The notes: a model not told the origin generated them from the letters alone. DNA of 64,000 nt from Actinomycetota bacterium (GCA_002737595.1 NSHZ01000001.1:58733-122732), one strand, 5' to 3'. Shown: positions 8,965 to 21,301, counted from the first letter of the stretch. Numbers and translations: made by a program.

Positions 8965-9651
8965 ATGACCGACCTCATCGATACGACGGAGATGTACCTG
9001 CGCACCGTCTTTGAACTTGAGGAAGAGGGCATTCCGGCGCTGCGGGCTCGCATTGCTGAGCGACTCGACCACTCAGGCCCCACCGTTTCGCAGACCATCG
9101 CCCGTATGGAGCGTGATGGCCTGATTCAAGTGGGCGATGAGCGGCTTCTTGTACTCACCTCTCTTGGGCGTCTTGCGGCCGAGCGAGTCATGCGTAAACA
9201 CCGGCTAGCCGAATGCCTTCTGATCGATGTCATCAAGTTGCCGCTAGAACTCGTACACGAAGAGGCCTGTCGTTGGGAGCACGTCATCTCCAACGAAGTG
9301 GAACGCCGCATCTACCAAATGCTCAATGAGCCTCAACTCTCTCCTTTTGGTAATCCCATTCCTGGTCTCGACGATCTAGGGGTTCACTCTGAACATCTAG
9401 AGAGATCTATCCCAGAGAGCATTTCTAGCTTGGCTAAAAGTGGAGTGCGTCGAGTGAAGTTGGAACGTTTCGGAGAACCGTTACAGAGCGCTCATGAAAC
9501 AATGAATGATTTACTCAAGAACGGAATCGTGCCGGAAAGTATCGTGCGCATTCGTGAAGAGGGAAAAATTATCATCATAATTTCGACCGAAGGTGAAGTA
9601 CTACTCACACACGAAGAAGCCACACACCTCTTTGGCGTTGCTATCAACTAA
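8965..9651 (+). CDS. ideR: Iron-dependent regulator, DtxR/IdeR family
   Basis: A 228-residue metal-dependent repressor. Starting at ATG 8965, the numbering matches mycobacterial IdeR exactly at the metal ligands: Met10, Cys102, Glu105 and His106 of one site, His79, Glu83 and His98 of the other. The winged helix-turn-helix (about 1-60), dimer domain (65-140) and C-terminal SH3-like domain (about 150-228) are all present. With ferrous iron it would repress iron uptake and activate storage genes. No clear 19-bp iron box was recognised next to it. Longer in-frame starts would overlap the photolyase promoter and are rejected. Confidence 0.93.
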   Translation: MTDLIDTTEMYLRTVFELEEEGIPALRARIAERLDHSGPTVSQTIARMERDGLIQVGDERLLVLTSLGRLAAERVMRKHRLAECLLIDVIKLPLELVHEEACRWEHVISNEVERRIYQMLNEPQLSPFGNPIPGLDDLGVHSEHLERSIPESISSLAKSGVRRVKLERFGEPLQSAHETMNDLLKNGIVPESIVRIREEGKIIIIISTEGEVLLTHEEATHLFGVAIN

Positions 9652-9666
9652 AGAGCAATGCTCTTT
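9650..9666. terminator. Short hairpin between ideR and citA
   Basis: AAAGAGC-AAT-GCTCTTT, a 7-bp stem with a 3-base loop, starts in the ideR stop codon and lies between the convergent ends. It is followed on the plus strand by GCTTATTT. It could serve both genes, but the stem is short. Confidence 0.4.
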
Positions 9667-9668
9667 GC

Positions 9669-10760
9669 TTATTTGCCCCAACCCTCGACGGTCTCTGCCT
9701 TGCGCGGACCTTTACCCACATAAAGTGCAGATGGACGCACTAGGCGACCAGTCGCTTTCTGCTCCATGATGTGTGCAGACCAGCCGGCAGAACGTGCACA
9801 GGTAAACATTGACGTGAAGAGATGCCCTGGAACTTGTGCAAAATCGAGCACGATGGCGGCCCAGAACTCCACGTTGGTTTCCAGGACGCGATCTGGATAC
9901 CGCTCTCGAAGTTCAGTAAGAGCTGCTTCCTCGAGCCGGCAGGCAACTTCGTAACGAGGTGCGTTTAATTCCTTTGCCGTACGGCGAAGGGTGCGAGCAC
10001 GTGGATCTTCGGCGCGATACACGCGGTGACCAAAGCCCATCAAGCGCTCATGCTTATCGAGCAAATCCTTGACATACTGGCGGGCATCTCCAAGACGTTC
10101 TACATCTTCAATCATGTGAAGGACGCGTGAAGGCGCACCACCGTGAAGCGGACCTGACATGGCGCCAATGGCGCCCGAGATTGAAGCGGCCACATCGGCA
10201 CCAGTAGACGCAATGACGCGGGCCGTAAAAGTTGAAGCATTCATGCCATGTTCAGCGGCGGAGACAAAGTAAGCATCGATTGCTTTGACGTGCGCTGGAT
10301 CCGGTTCCCCGCGCCAACGAATCATCATCTGCTCAACGATGTTCTGACCCTTTGCAACTTCTGCCTCTGACACGGGCGCTACATCTTGACCACGCGCAGC
10401 TTGGGCAACATAAGAGAGCAGCATGGAACTGGCGCGCGCCACATTGTCGCGTGCCTCTTCATCAGAAATATCTAGGAGGGGCTTGAAACCCATAGCTGGC
10501 GCGAGCATGGCAATCGCAGATTGCGCATCGACGCGAACGTCACCGGTGTGAACCGGAAGGACGAGTGGTTCAGCGGGTGCAAGCCCTGGGTTGAACTTAT
10601 CTTCAACGAGTAAACCCCACACATTTCCAAAACTCACACGACCTACAAGATCATCGATATCGACACCGCGATAGCGCAGTGCGCTGCCTTCTTTATCGGG
10701 TTCGGCGATGATTGATTCAAATGCGACAACGCCTTCGAGCCCAGGCACAAAATCAGACAT
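9669..10760 (-). CDS. citA: Citrate synthase (CitA type)
   Basis: A 363-residue citrate synthase condensing oxaloacetate and acetyl-CoA in the TCA cycle. Start ATG 10760 is preferred over ATG 10775 because AAGGA lies just before it. Characteristic stretches are ALRYRGVDIDDL, HGMNAST, GPLHGGAPSRV, MGFGHRVYRAEDPRA and VEFWAAIVLDF, containing the active-site His, His and Asp. The short N-terminus FVPGLEGVVAFE matches the second citrate synthase of mycobacteria (CitA) rather than GltA2. The nearby serC, MFS, cold-shock and DUF genes recall a mycobacterial neighbourhood. Confidence 0.92.
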   Translation of the reverse strand: MSDFVPGLEGVVAFESIIAEPDKEGSALRYRGVDIDDLVGRVSFGNVWGLLVEDKFNPGLAPAEPLVLPVHTGDVRVDAQSAIAMLAPAMGFKPLLDISDEEARDNVARASSMLLSYVAQAARGQDVAPVSEAEVAKGQNIVEQMMIRWRGEPDPAHVKAIDAYFVSAAEHGMNASTFTARVIASTGADVAASISGAIGAMSGPLHGGAPSRVLHMIEDVERLGDARQYVKDLLDKHERLMGFGHRVYRAEDPRARTLRRTAKELNAPRYEVACRLEEAALTELRERYPDRVLETNVEFWAAIVLDFAQVPGHLFTSMFTCARSAGWSAHIMEQKATGRLVRPSALYVGKGPRKAETVEGWGK

Positions 10761-10883
10761 GATGTTCCTTGTCATTCACGACAGGCTTGTGGCCTGCGGG
10801 ACAGAGTTGCCCACCCTTAGTTTTCACTCTCACCACGCCGTAGCGCTAGCCGTGAGGCGCCTCCATATCGTTAAATAGATCAC

Positions 10884-11573
10884 ATGGGCAAAAATCAGGA
10901 TTCTTCCCGCTCCCCTAGCGAGTCCATCGATATCTCCAAGATGCGCCGTTCGTATGGCGAAAACGGTCTGGGCGAGCTACCCGCACACCCTTTTACTCTC
11001 TTTCAGAGCTGGTTGGCGAACGCCCATGAGAACCCTTACGTGGTGGAAGCGAACGCGATGGTGCTCTCTACGGTCGATTCTTCAGGGCAACCCTGGTCGC
11101 GCTCTGTTCTGCTTAAAGGAGTGAGCGAAGGGGAGAGCCCGGCTCTCCACTTCTACACGAACTACGACTCCGCCAAGGCCCAACAACTAGGTGATGAGCC
11201 CAGGGCCTCGCTCCTTTTCCCCTGGTATCCACTAGAGCGGCAAGTCATCGTGACTGGGAGCGTGTCAAAAGTGAGTCGGGAAGAGTCCACTGCCTACTTC
11301 CGCTCCCGCCCTTGGGCGAGTCAAATCGGGGCTTGGGCCAGCGCACAGTCGACAGTGCTCGATTCACCTGCCACCTTGCAAGAGAAGTGGCGCGAATTCA
11401 GTGAACGCTATCCCGAGGAAGTTCCCCTTCCGGATCATTGGGGAGGCTTTGCTCTGACTCCTTCGACCATTGAGTTCTGGCAAGGGCGCCACTCGCGTTT
11501 GCATGACCGAGCCCGGTATTCACGAATCAACAATTCGTCGAATGAGTGGGAAATCACTCGCCTATATCCCTAA
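10884..11573 (+). CDS. pdxH: Pyridoxamine 5'-phosphate oxidase
   Basis: A 229-residue FMN enzyme that oxidises pyridoxine or pyridoxamine 5'-phosphate to PLP. Visible signatures include the N-terminal MRRSYGENGL, the FMN-binding SRSVLLKGV, the middle FRSRPWASQIGAWAS and the C-terminal WQGRHSRLHDR...W...RLYP block, so the enzyme appears complete. An AT-rich TAAATA lies 6 nt before the ATG, a weak version of the local leaderless pattern. It is followed 51 bp later by serC, whose product depends on PLP. Confidence 0.93.
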   Translation: MGKNQDSSRSPSESIDISKMRRSYGENGLGELPAHPFTLFQSWLANAHENPYVVEANAMVLSTVDSSGQPWSRSVLLKGVSEGESPALHFYTNYDSAKAQQLGDEPRASLLFPWYPLERQVIVTGSVSKVSREESTAYFRSRPWASQIGAWASAQSTVLDSPATLQEKWREFSERYPEEVPLPDHWGGFALTPSTIEFWQGRHSRLHDRARYSRINNSSNEWEITRLYP

Positions 11574-11612
11574 CTGACACTCGTCGCTTACCTATCTGTA
11601 ACACTCGCCCAT

Positions 11613-13881
<2,269 letters not shown>

Positions 13882-13885
<4 letters not shown>

Positions 13886-13965
13886 GCTCGCGTACGCGTC
13901 GCCTCGCCACACTCGCAGTGCTTATTGGTTTAGTACTTCTTGTTGCAATTAACTCTTTCAACTAA
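13882..13965 (+). CDS. 27-residue single-span membrane peptide
   Basis: A very short gene. Its ATG overlaps the MFS stop codon (ATGA). The product starts MSSRTRRLATL, with basic residues followed by one hydrophobic stretch (about residues 8-23: LATLAVLIGLVLLVAI) and ends INSFN. That is the profile of a single transmembrane small protein with an inside-positive N-terminus. A role as an accessory to the upstream transporter is inference from coupling alone. Chance is possible because any short frame can look hydrophobic. Confidence 0.5.
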
Positions 13966-13980
13966 TCTCTCACACGCAGA

Positions 13981-15192
13981 CTATTTCAAATCTGAAGCGT
14001 CGCTTCGCCTCCCAATAATCAAAACAATCAGAGCAACAAGACAGGTCACCGCGCCGCCAAAGGCGATCGTAAAGCGCGTCCCTACCACTTCTGCGAGCCA
14101 CCCCACGAGAGGAGAACCAAACGGAGCACCGCCAATGAGCACCATCATGTAAATGCCCATCACGCGCCCTCGGATCAGCGGATCAGCGCCCATCTGCACC
14201 GTTGTGTTAGCTGCGATCATGGTAGTAATTGCTAAGCCACCACAGATGGGCAGCGCGAGCGCAAAGGTTTCGTAAGTGGGCATCAATGCTGCCACAATGC
14301 TCGCCGCACCAAAGAGCAGCGCTCCATGCATCACGCGCTGTCCACCGGGTTTTCGTTCGCGCCTGGTTGCAAGAATGGAACCACTCAGCGAGCCAACAGC
14401 TATACATGTACCGAGAAAGCCAAACGAACCCGCGCCTCGATGAAATACTTCCTTGGCCATGAGGGCTGTCGTGATTTGAAAATTTAAACCAAAAGTTGCC
14501 ATCGCGCTAATCACAATAATTATTTCAAGCAAGTCGCGCCGCTTACGAAGATAGGTAAAGCCATCTCGAATTCGCACGCTCAGCTCTAAATCACGCTTCT
14601 TCCTCTGCAACTGTGTGGGGTCCATCATGAAAAGAGACGAAATTACCACTAGGAATGAAATGCCGTTCAAAATGAAAGACGGTCCGGTACCGAACGCATT
14701 AATCATCAGACCAGAGAGTGCGGGACCAACAAGTCTTCCGCCGTTGAAATTTGCCGAGTTAAGGCTGACCGCATTTTGTAAATCATCTGGTCCCACCAAT
14801 TCAATGGCAAAGGCTTGTCTGACGGGGCCATCTAAGGCAGAGGCCACACCCAGCCCAAAGGCCAGCAGATAGACCTGCCAGATTTGCACATTGCCCATCA
14901 GCACGAGCGTCCCCAAAGTGAGCGCGGTAATCCCACCACCAGCATTCGTGAGGGCAAGAAGTTTGCGCTTATCAAAACGGTCTGCAAATGATCCACCAAG
15001 GAGGCTGAATAAGAGTGATGGGAGGAATTGCAAACCGGTCACAATTCCTAGCGCAGTTCCGCTACCGGTGAGTTGCAAAACGAGCCAATCTTGCGCAACA
15101 CGTTGAACCCAAGTTCCGATGTTCGACACAATGCTGGACATAAAGAAGAGTCGGTAATTTCGATGTTGAAAAGATCGCATCGCCCCGCTCAT
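13981..15192 (-). CDS. MFS transporter, EntS-like efflux type
   Basis: A 403-residue transporter with about 12 membrane segments. The N-terminal pattern FQHRNYRLFFMSSIVSNIGT and the loop GGSFADRFDKRK match the MFS_3 (enterobactin-exporter-like) group common in Actinobacteria. Start ATG 15192 is selected because TAGAGT lies 7 nt upstream; GTG 15201 and ATG 15180 are alternatives. It is convergent with the 27-residue peptide gene (15 bp apart) and divergent from the DUF2530 gene. Export of drugs or siderophores is a family-level guess. Confidence 0.87.
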   Translation of the reverse strand: MSGAMRSFQHRNYRLFFMSSIVSNIGTWVQRVAQDWLVLQLTGSGTALGIVTGLQFLPSLLFSLLGGSFADRFDKRKLLALTNAGGGITALTLGTLVLMGNVQIWQVYLLAFGLGVASALDGPVRQAFAIELVGPDDLQNAVSLNSANFNGGRLVGPALSGLMINAFGTGPSFILNGISFLVVISSLFMMDPTQLQRKKRDLELSVRIRDGFTYLRKRRDLLEIIIVISAMATFGLNFQITTALMAKEVFHRGAGSFGFLGTCIAVGSLSGSILATRRERKPGGQRVMHGALLFGAASIVAALMPTYETFALALPICGGLAITTMIAANTTVQMGADPLIRGRVMGIYMMVLIGGAPFGSPLVGWLAEVVGTRFTIAFGGAVTCLVALIVLIIGRRSDASDLK

Positions 15193-15199
15193 TCGCACC

Positions 15200-15205
15200 A
15201 CTCTA
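15200..15205 (-). promoter_or_regulatory. -10 box for leaderless MFS mRNA
   Basis: Minus-strand TAGAGT, seven bases, ATG 15192. The identical hexamer lies 6 nt before the DsrE gene at 48818. Confidence 0.45.
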
Positions 15206-15240
15206 GACCGTTCACTAGGCCAAGGAGGTAGGATCAGCGC

Positions 15241-15456
15241 ATGATGCGAGAGATGCCCCCGTTAGTCGTCAAAGAAGGCCGGATTGTTCTTACCGGCACG
15301 TTGCTCTGGGTTGCTGGCGCAATCATCACCGCCCTCATGGGTGAAGCAACTGCTTTTAAGGCGTGTGTTGTAGGCGCGCTCTTAGGCTGTTACGGAACTT
15401 ATCGAACCTTCAAAAATGATCGTCGACGTCACATAGCGAACGTGAGTGATATTTAG
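15241..15456 (+). CDS. DUF2530-like small membrane protein
   Basis: A 71-residue protein with two hydrophobic segments (about 17-33 and 40-53) and a basic C-terminal tail (YRTFKNDRRRH). The size, two-helix hairpin and PPLVVKEGRIVLTGT start resemble the actinobacterial DUF2530 family. AGGAGGT lies 11-12 bases before the ATG. It sits between an MFS gene and a cold-shock gene, an arrangement also found in other Actinobacteria. Function unknown. Confidence 0.65.
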   Translation: MMREMPPLVVKEGRIVLTGTLLWVAGAIITALMGEATAFKACVVGALLGCYGTYRTFKNDRRRHIANVSDI

Positions 15457-15460
15457 AGAG

Positions 15461-15847
15461 TTAGAGTTTTTCAATCTGATCGGCGATGCCACGAAGAACC
15501 TTCGCAGTACGCCCTGATTCCACAGATGTAGGGAAGCGTCCGTGACGCAGACCATTACCTAGACGATCAAGAATTTTGATGACATCTTCAATGATGGCAG
15601 CCAGGTCATCGCCATCCATGCGGGAATTCTCCGCAAGTGAAGGTGGGGCTTCCAAGATGGTGACCGAAAGCGCTTGTGGGCCACGCCGACCATCAGCAAC
15701 GCTGAACTCTAATTTTGTTCCTGGCTTCACAGTGCTCACGCCGGCCGGCAACGCAGAAGCCGCGAGATAAACATCTTCGCCCTCTTCTGATGCGATGAAG
15801 CCGAAGCCCTTTTCGAGGCTAAACCACTTCACTTTGCCTGATGGCAT
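15461..15847 (-). CDS. Cold-shock-domain protein with C-terminal extension
   Basis: A 128-residue protein. Residues 1-65 are a cold-shock domain with RNP1 (KGFGFIA) and RNP2-like (DVYLAAS) motifs; residues 70-128 are an acidic/helical tail found in the longer actinobacterial CspB-type proteins. It probably binds single-stranded RNA or DNA as a chaperone. An AAGGAG ribosome site precedes the ATG. The 57-bp upstream gap holds a small CTGGT/ACCAG inverted repeat in the leader. Confidence 0.88.
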   Translation of the reverse strand: MPSGKVKWFSLEKGFGFIASEEGEDVYLAASALPAGVSTVKPGTKLEFSVADGRRGPQALSVTILEAPPSLAENSRMDGDDLAAIIEDVIKILDRLGNGLRHGRFPTSVESGRTAKVLRGIADQIEKL

Positions 15848-15904
15848 GAGAACACTCCTTGCTGACTAAGACTGGTTTCCTACCAGAGTGGGAAAGGATA
15901 CCCG

Positions 15905-16570
15905 TTAATCGAGAACTAGGGCTTGGCTATGCGCGCCACAGCCGTGATCTACGCTCACCACGCGGGCATCATCGGGGGCGTACTCGTTGCCGCAGACCCC
16001 AAAAGCCGACCTGAGTGAACCGGCAATAGGCAGGAAAAAAGCGCAGGAAGCACAGCGTGCAGGGGCCGCTTCTGAAATAGGAGCGCGCGGGCCGCGATCG
16101 CTTTCATACCAGCGACGGGCCACGGCATCGCGACCTTCGGCCGAGAGCACTCGGGCTCGTCCTAAACCAAATTCCCAGAGCGCCACTAGATCGAGTTCAT
16201 CATCAGCAGGTAAGCCGGCATATCCCGGAACCAAACGTGGGTCATCGGCGCGGGTCGGCAGCACATCACCCACACCAAGGTCTCCAGGAAGCACGCGCTT
16301 CTCCCACGGAATCCACTCTGGTGCCAACAATGCATCAGGGCCAGGGATGAGAACGACATCGCAAATGGTGGCTTCGCCATCTTCAAGTTGAGCAACAGTG
16401 ACTGCCCACCGCCATTGCCCATAACCAGGTAATGAGGATTCAAAGAGATGTGTGTGCAGGCGATCGTCGTCATCTTCTACCGAGAGATGTGCGCCCACAA
16501 ATTTAGCCCCATCTGCTTCCAGAATTGCGGCAGCGCGAGCTAACTCGATAAGTGCAGATGAGTTACTCAT
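15905..16570 (-). CDS. DUF3027 family protein
   Basis: A 221-residue actinobacterial protein of unknown function. The length, the central VLPGDLGVGDVLPTRADDPRL region and the C-terminal cysteine cluster (CASCAF near residue 173, VCGNEY, GCGAHS) match DUF3027. The four cysteines suggest a bound zinc. It lies just upstream of the cold-shock gene and downstream of a HAD hydrolase gene on the same strand, a neighbourhood conserved in relatives. Confidence 0.8.
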   Translation of the reverse strand: MSNSSALIELARAAAILEADGAKFVGAHLSVEDDDDRLHTHLFESSLPGYGQWRWAVTVAQLEDGEATICDVVLIPGPDALLAPEWIPWEKRVLPGDLGVGDVLPTRADDPRLVPGYAGLPADDELDLVALWEFGLGRARVLSAEGRDAVARRWYESDRGPRAPISEAAPARCASCAFFLPIAGSLRSAFGVCGNEYAPDDARVVSVDHGCGAHSQALVLD

Positions 16571-16579
16571 GTGTGGAGT

Positions 16580-17248
16580 TTATCGTGACTTCGTGGGCGT
16601 CTGTAGCCACTCTTCGTGCCAAGCGGTGAGCCAGGCGGGAAACTCCAATAATGAGGTGAGGATGACGTCTGGTCCTTCAAGAGCCAGTTCTTCGCGCGAG
16701 ATAGGGCCAGTGGTGACCGCAACGCTTACTGCGCCTGCGCTCTTTGCGCCGCGTACATCTCCCGGGTGGTCGCCGACATAAATATCAGCACTTTCTGCCT
16801 GCAACGCGCTTGCCTTCTTTTCGGCGTAGAGGTCACCCACGATTACATCTAATTCAAGGTCTAGATACTTCACGATTTTCACCACTGCGGATTCAAGTTT
16901 TGCACTCACCACCATAGTTTGGCCGCCAAGAGCGCGAATGGTCTCAAGTGCTTCTTTCGCGCCCGGCAGCACCGTGGTTTGAGGAATTCCAATTTCGCCA
17001 TAAATAGCGCGGTACTCCTGCACTAATGGATCCACTAATTCTGCAGGCACCCATTGGCCAAACGAATCCCAGAGTGGAATACCAACTGTCTTTGCCATCT
17101 CTTCGAGAGCAATGGTGAAACCGTGCCTCTTCAGCACGACATCCATCGTGGAGGTAATTCCATCAGAAGAATCAACGAGAGTCATATCGAGATCAAAGCC
17201 GACCATAAAACTCTTTGATGCATTTGGCGATGTCCCAGAAGATTTCAC
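16580..17248 (-). CDS. HAD-superfamily phosphatase
   Basis: A 222-residue HAD hydrolase. Motif I is DLDMT (nucleophile Asp near residue 19), motif II is in VVSAKLES, and the C-terminal motif IV is YVGDHPGDVRGAKSAG. The cap is alpha-helical, as in phosphoglycolate-phosphatase-like members. GTG 17248 is taken as start because AAAGGA lies about 7 nt before it. The substrate is not predictable. It is separated from groEL by a perfect hairpin. Confidence 0.85.
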   Translation of the reverse strand: MKSSGTSPNASKSFMVGFDLDMTLVDSSDGITSTMDVVLKRHGFTIALEEMAKTVGIPLWDSFGQWVPAELVDPLVQEYRAIYGEIGIPQTTVLPGAKEALETIRALGGQTMVVSAKLESAVVKIVKYLDLELDVIVGDLYAEKKASALQAESADIYVGDHPGDVRGAKSAGAVSVAVTTGPISREELALEGPDVILTSLLEFPAWLTAWHEEWLQTPTKSR

Positions 17249-17266
17249 TGCATCATCCTTTCATAG

Positions 17267-17300
17267 CAAAGGAGCCCAGAGAAATCTCTGGGCTCCTTTG
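17267..17300 (-). terminator. Perfect 15-bp hairpin downstream of groEL
   Basis: CAAAGGAGCCCAGAG and its exact complement are separated by a 4-base loop. The hairpin lies 12 bp after the groEL stop and before the HAD gene start on the same strand. There is no U-run after it, so it may terminate only partly, or act as an RNA-end stabiliser or processing site. Confidence 0.65.
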
Positions 17301-17312
17301 AGAAGATTTGGA

Positions 17313-18935
<1,623 letters not shown>

Positions 18936-19032
18936 TCATCTTCCTTCGTACGGGGTCGTTTGCACGACCATGACTGGGTGGCGCCCGCGACGGACGACCT
19001 CGTGGGAGGTCTCGCTCCACAGTCTGGGTGGG

Positions 19033-19059
19033 TTATCACTCTCACCCCGAGAGTGCTAC
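19033..19059 (-). promoter_or_regulatory. CIRCE operator 1 (HrcA site), groEL-proximal
   Basis: TTATCACTC-N9-GAGTGCTAC. This differs from the CIRCE consensus TTAGCACTC-N9-GAGTGCTAA at one base per half. It lies 98 bp upstream of the groEL start codon, in the leader or promoter. Confidence 0.8.
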
Positions 19060-19066
19060 CTATAGA

Positions 19067-19093
19067 TTGGCACTCTCCTACGAGGAGTGCAAA
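19067..19093 (-). promoter_or_regulatory. CIRCE operator 2 (HrcA site), groEL-distal
   Basis: TTGGCACTC-N9-GAGTGCAAA, one mismatch per half from consensus. It starts 34 bp from the start of the first operator, about three helical turns, so two HrcA dimers could sit on the same face. A TTGCAC -35 with CAATCT 17 bp on overlaps this element, but the promoter itself is ambiguous. Confidence 0.85.
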
Positions 19094-19131
19094 TTAGGAA
19101 GGGCTGTGAACGACTGTGAATGGCTGAGCCC

Positions 19132-19335
19132 TTAGTTGGCGGCCTTCACTGACTCAGCCTGGGGACCCTTGGCCCCTTGGGTCACATCGAACTCCACGCG
19201 CTGACCTTCTTGGAGGGACTTGTAGCCATCCATATCAATCGCGCTGTAATGCACGAATACATCTGCGCCATCATCAACTGCGATAAAGCCGTAGCCCTTT
19301 TCGCCGTTGAACCATTTAACGGTGCCAACTGCCAT
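19132..19335 (-). CDS. cspA: Cold-shock protein, CspA family
   Basis: A 67-residue single cold-shock domain with RNP1 KGYGFIAV and RNP2 DVFVHYSAI, full length for the family. ATG 19335 is preferred over GTG 19338 because AAAGG lies 8 nt upstream. It acts as an RNA chaperone. The 205-bp gap to the upstream DUF3263 gene holds that gene's terminator and presumably the cspA promoter and leader. An AAGGGCT/AGCCCTT inverted repeat (19099-19133) at its 3' end is a weak terminator candidate. Confidence 0.95.
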   Translation of the reverse strand: MAVGTVKWFNGEKGYGFIAVDDGADVFVHYSAIDMDGYKSLQEGQRVEFDVTQGAKGPQAESVKAAN

Positions 19336-19477
19336 CACATTCTGCCTTTACTTCATAGGGTCACAGCTCGTCTGTGACCGGGTGCTACTGGGGTGAACTC
19401 ACTGGTGGAAAAAACCCCAGGCTGGGAAGTTACTTCTCTAGAGTGGGAGCGCGGAAGATGGCAGCGAGAAAATATGG

Positions 19478-19520
19478 TGAAAAAATAAAAAAGAGCGCCT
19501 AAAATCCGGATATTTGGCGC
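19478..19520 (-). terminator. Rho-independent terminator of DUF3263 gene
   Basis: On the minus strand a 26-nt imperfect palindrome (19495-19520, GCGCC stem base, two mismatches) is followed directly by TCTTTTTTATTTTTT. It lies 20 bp after the DUF3263 stop. This is the most canonical terminator in the window. Confidence 0.85.
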
Positions 19521-19540
19521 AAAAGGAAATTACAAAAAGT

Positions 19541-19819
19541 TTAGGAGAGGCGGCGAGCTGAGCGGTCGCGAGTACGGGCATCGCGCATCCGGCGTAAACG
19601 CTTGACCAACATGGGATCGGCGGAGAGCGCCTCGGGGCGATCAATCACCGAATTGAGGAGCTCGTAATAGCGGGTCGGAGTGAAGTCAAAGAGTCCTTTA
19701 ATAGTGACCTCTTTGGCACCCGCATGCTTCCACCAGTGACGTTCAAAATCGAGGATGGCGCGTTCGCGTTCAGAGAGTTCCCCGGTAGCGATTGCCGAGA
19801 GAACCACTTCGCCCACCAT
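19541..19819 (-). CDS. DUF3263 family protein
   Basis: A 92-residue actinobacterial protein. The core ELSERERAILDFERHWW followed by FTPTRYYELLNSVIDRPEAL and a basic tail (RLRRMRDARTRDRSARR) is diagnostic of DUF3263. The helical, sigma-factor-like core suggests nucleic-acid binding, but no function is established. A good ribosome site (AAAAAGGGG) precedes ATG 19819. It is monocistronic, with its own promoter and terminator visible. Confidence 0.88.
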   Translation of the reverse strand: MVGEVVLSAIATGELSERERAILDFERHWWKHAGAKEVTIKGLFDFTPTRYYELLNSVIDRPEALSADPMLVKRLRRMRDARTRDRSARRLS

Positions 19820-19872
19820 GACCCCTTTTTCTTAGGCACCCCACCTGACCTCTGGTGCTCTGCTGAACTCCA

Positions 19873-19901
19873 ATAATAGGAGTAAATAACACGGTTGTCA
19901 T
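19873..19901 (-). promoter_or_regulatory. Sigma-70-type promoter of DUF3263 gene
   Basis: Minus-strand ATGACA (19896-19901), 17-bp spacer, TATTAT (19873-19878). The transcript would have a leader of about 45 nt containing a GGCACC/GGTGCT inverted repeat before the start codon. Confidence 0.65.
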
Positions 19902-19951
19902 TTATCCCCCACTATGGCCCGGTTGCACCTATATGTGCTGTGGAGAGGTGA

Positions 19952-21301
19952 TTACGCCAAGGTGGCCAGAATGGTGGAGATATCTTCTGGTGTGGTCCGG
20001 GGGTTGACGATGGCAAAACGCAGGATGGTCTCGCCTTGATAGGTCGAGGGGGTCACGAAGCCGATCTGATCAGCGAGCAATTGATCGCTCCATCTTTTGT
20101 ATTGCTCGGAGCCCCAGCCGATACGACGAAAAGCCACAATCGAAAGAGCAGGCGGATAAACCACTTCAGTAACCGAGCACTCCCCCACTAACCTCGCCGC
20201 ATCGCGCGCGACTTCCAAGGTGCGCTCTACTGCATCGACATATTTTTTAGTGCCATGCGATGCCAGTGAGTACCAGAATGGAAGTCCGCGCGGACGACGT
20301 GAAAGCTGGATTCCGAAGTCCGACGGATTCCACGCATCGGGTTCTTGTAAAGACTTCAAATAACCTGCCTCTTGCTTATGAGCGCGCTTACCTAAATTTG
20401 GATTCCTATAAAGAAGAGCGCAGGCATCAAAAGGTGCAAAGAACCATTTGTGCGGATCTAAGATAAATGAATCTGCACGCTCTATTCCATCAAATAGTGG
20501 ACGAGCACTCGGAGCTGCGAGCGCGGCAGCTCCGTACGCACCATCGACATGAAACCAAAGTTCGGCGGCTTCCGCTGCATCTGCAATCGAAGCGAGATCA
20601 TCGATAATTCCAAGATTTGTGCTTCCAGATGTGGCTACAACTGCAAAAGCTTTCTGCTTACCGGAAAGTGAGTTGACTGCATCGAGAACTGAGGAACCCA
20701 AGAGACAACCGGATTGGTCGATCGCGCACTGAACGATATCTACATCCATTACCCGGGCCGCACTGGCTATAGATGAATGTGCGTTCTCGCTTACCAGCAA
20801 TACCCAACGATATTCATTACCAAATTTTGCTCTCGCAGATTCTCGTGCCGTCACCAGTGCTGAGAGGTTTCCCACGGTGCCACCTTGCATGAATACACCG
20901 CCACTTGTTGCGGGAAATCCAGCGAGAGCAGCGATCCAGGCAAGCGCTTGATTCTCTGCGTAGACAGCACCTGCGCCTTCGAGCCAAGAACCGCCATAGA
21001 TGCCGCTTGCTCCAACCACCAGATCAAAGAGTGAAGAAAGTTCGGTAGGAGCCGTGGGGATGAAGGCGAGATAGCGCGGATGGTCAGTCGAGATGCAGGC
21101 GGGAGCAAGTATGTCCGTGAAGAGTTTCAAAGCGACACTACCGCCCAACCCGTCCGCGGTAATGGTTTCTCCTGCCATCTCGCTGAGCTCCGCAAATGTG
21201 CGTGGTTGATCGAGTGCAACGGGATCCATGCGAAGGCGCAAATCTACGTAAGCCCCAATTTCATCCGAAATGCGCTGGGTCTCTTCATCAAAGATATGCA
21301 T
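19952..21301 (-). CDS. PLP-dependent group II decarboxylase (aromatic amino acid type)
   Basis: A 449-residue PLP decarboxylase. The Schiff-base lysine lies in DPHKWFFAPFD; the cofactor region FMQGGTVGNLSAL, the aspartate WFHVDGAYGAA and the N-terminal DHPRYLAFIP fit the group II family (aromatic-L-amino-acid or glutamate-type). Tryptophan, tyrosine, histidine or aspartate are all possible substrates. A 10-bp-period direct repeat overlaps its predicted promoter (21313-21329). Confidence 0.85.
   Translation of the reverse strand: MHIFDEETQRISDEIGAYVDLRLRMDPVALDQPRTFAELSEMAGETITADGLGGSVALKLFTDILAPACISTDHPRYLAFIPTAPTELSSLFDLVVGASGIYGGSWLEGAGAVYAENQALAWIAALAGFPATSGGVFMQGGTVGNLSALVTARESARAKFGNEYRWVLLVSENAHSSIASAARVMDVDIVQCAIDQSGCLLGSSVLDAVNSLSGKQKAFAVVATSGSTNLGIIDDLASIADAAEAAELWFHVDGAYGAAALAAPSARPLFDGIERADSFILDPHKWFFAPFDACALLYRNPNLGKRAHKQEAGYLKSLQEPDAWNPSDFGIQLSRRPRGLPFWYSLASHGTKKYVDAVERTLEVARDAARLVGECSVTEVVYPPALSIVAFRRIGWGSEQYKRWSDQLLADQIGFVTPSTYQGETILRFAIVNPRTTPEDISTILATLA

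Noticed and set aside
19099..19133. AAGGGCT/AGCCCTT inverted repeat after cspA as terminator
   Set aside because: The loop is long (21 nt) and no T-run follows; it is mentioned only as a weak candidate.
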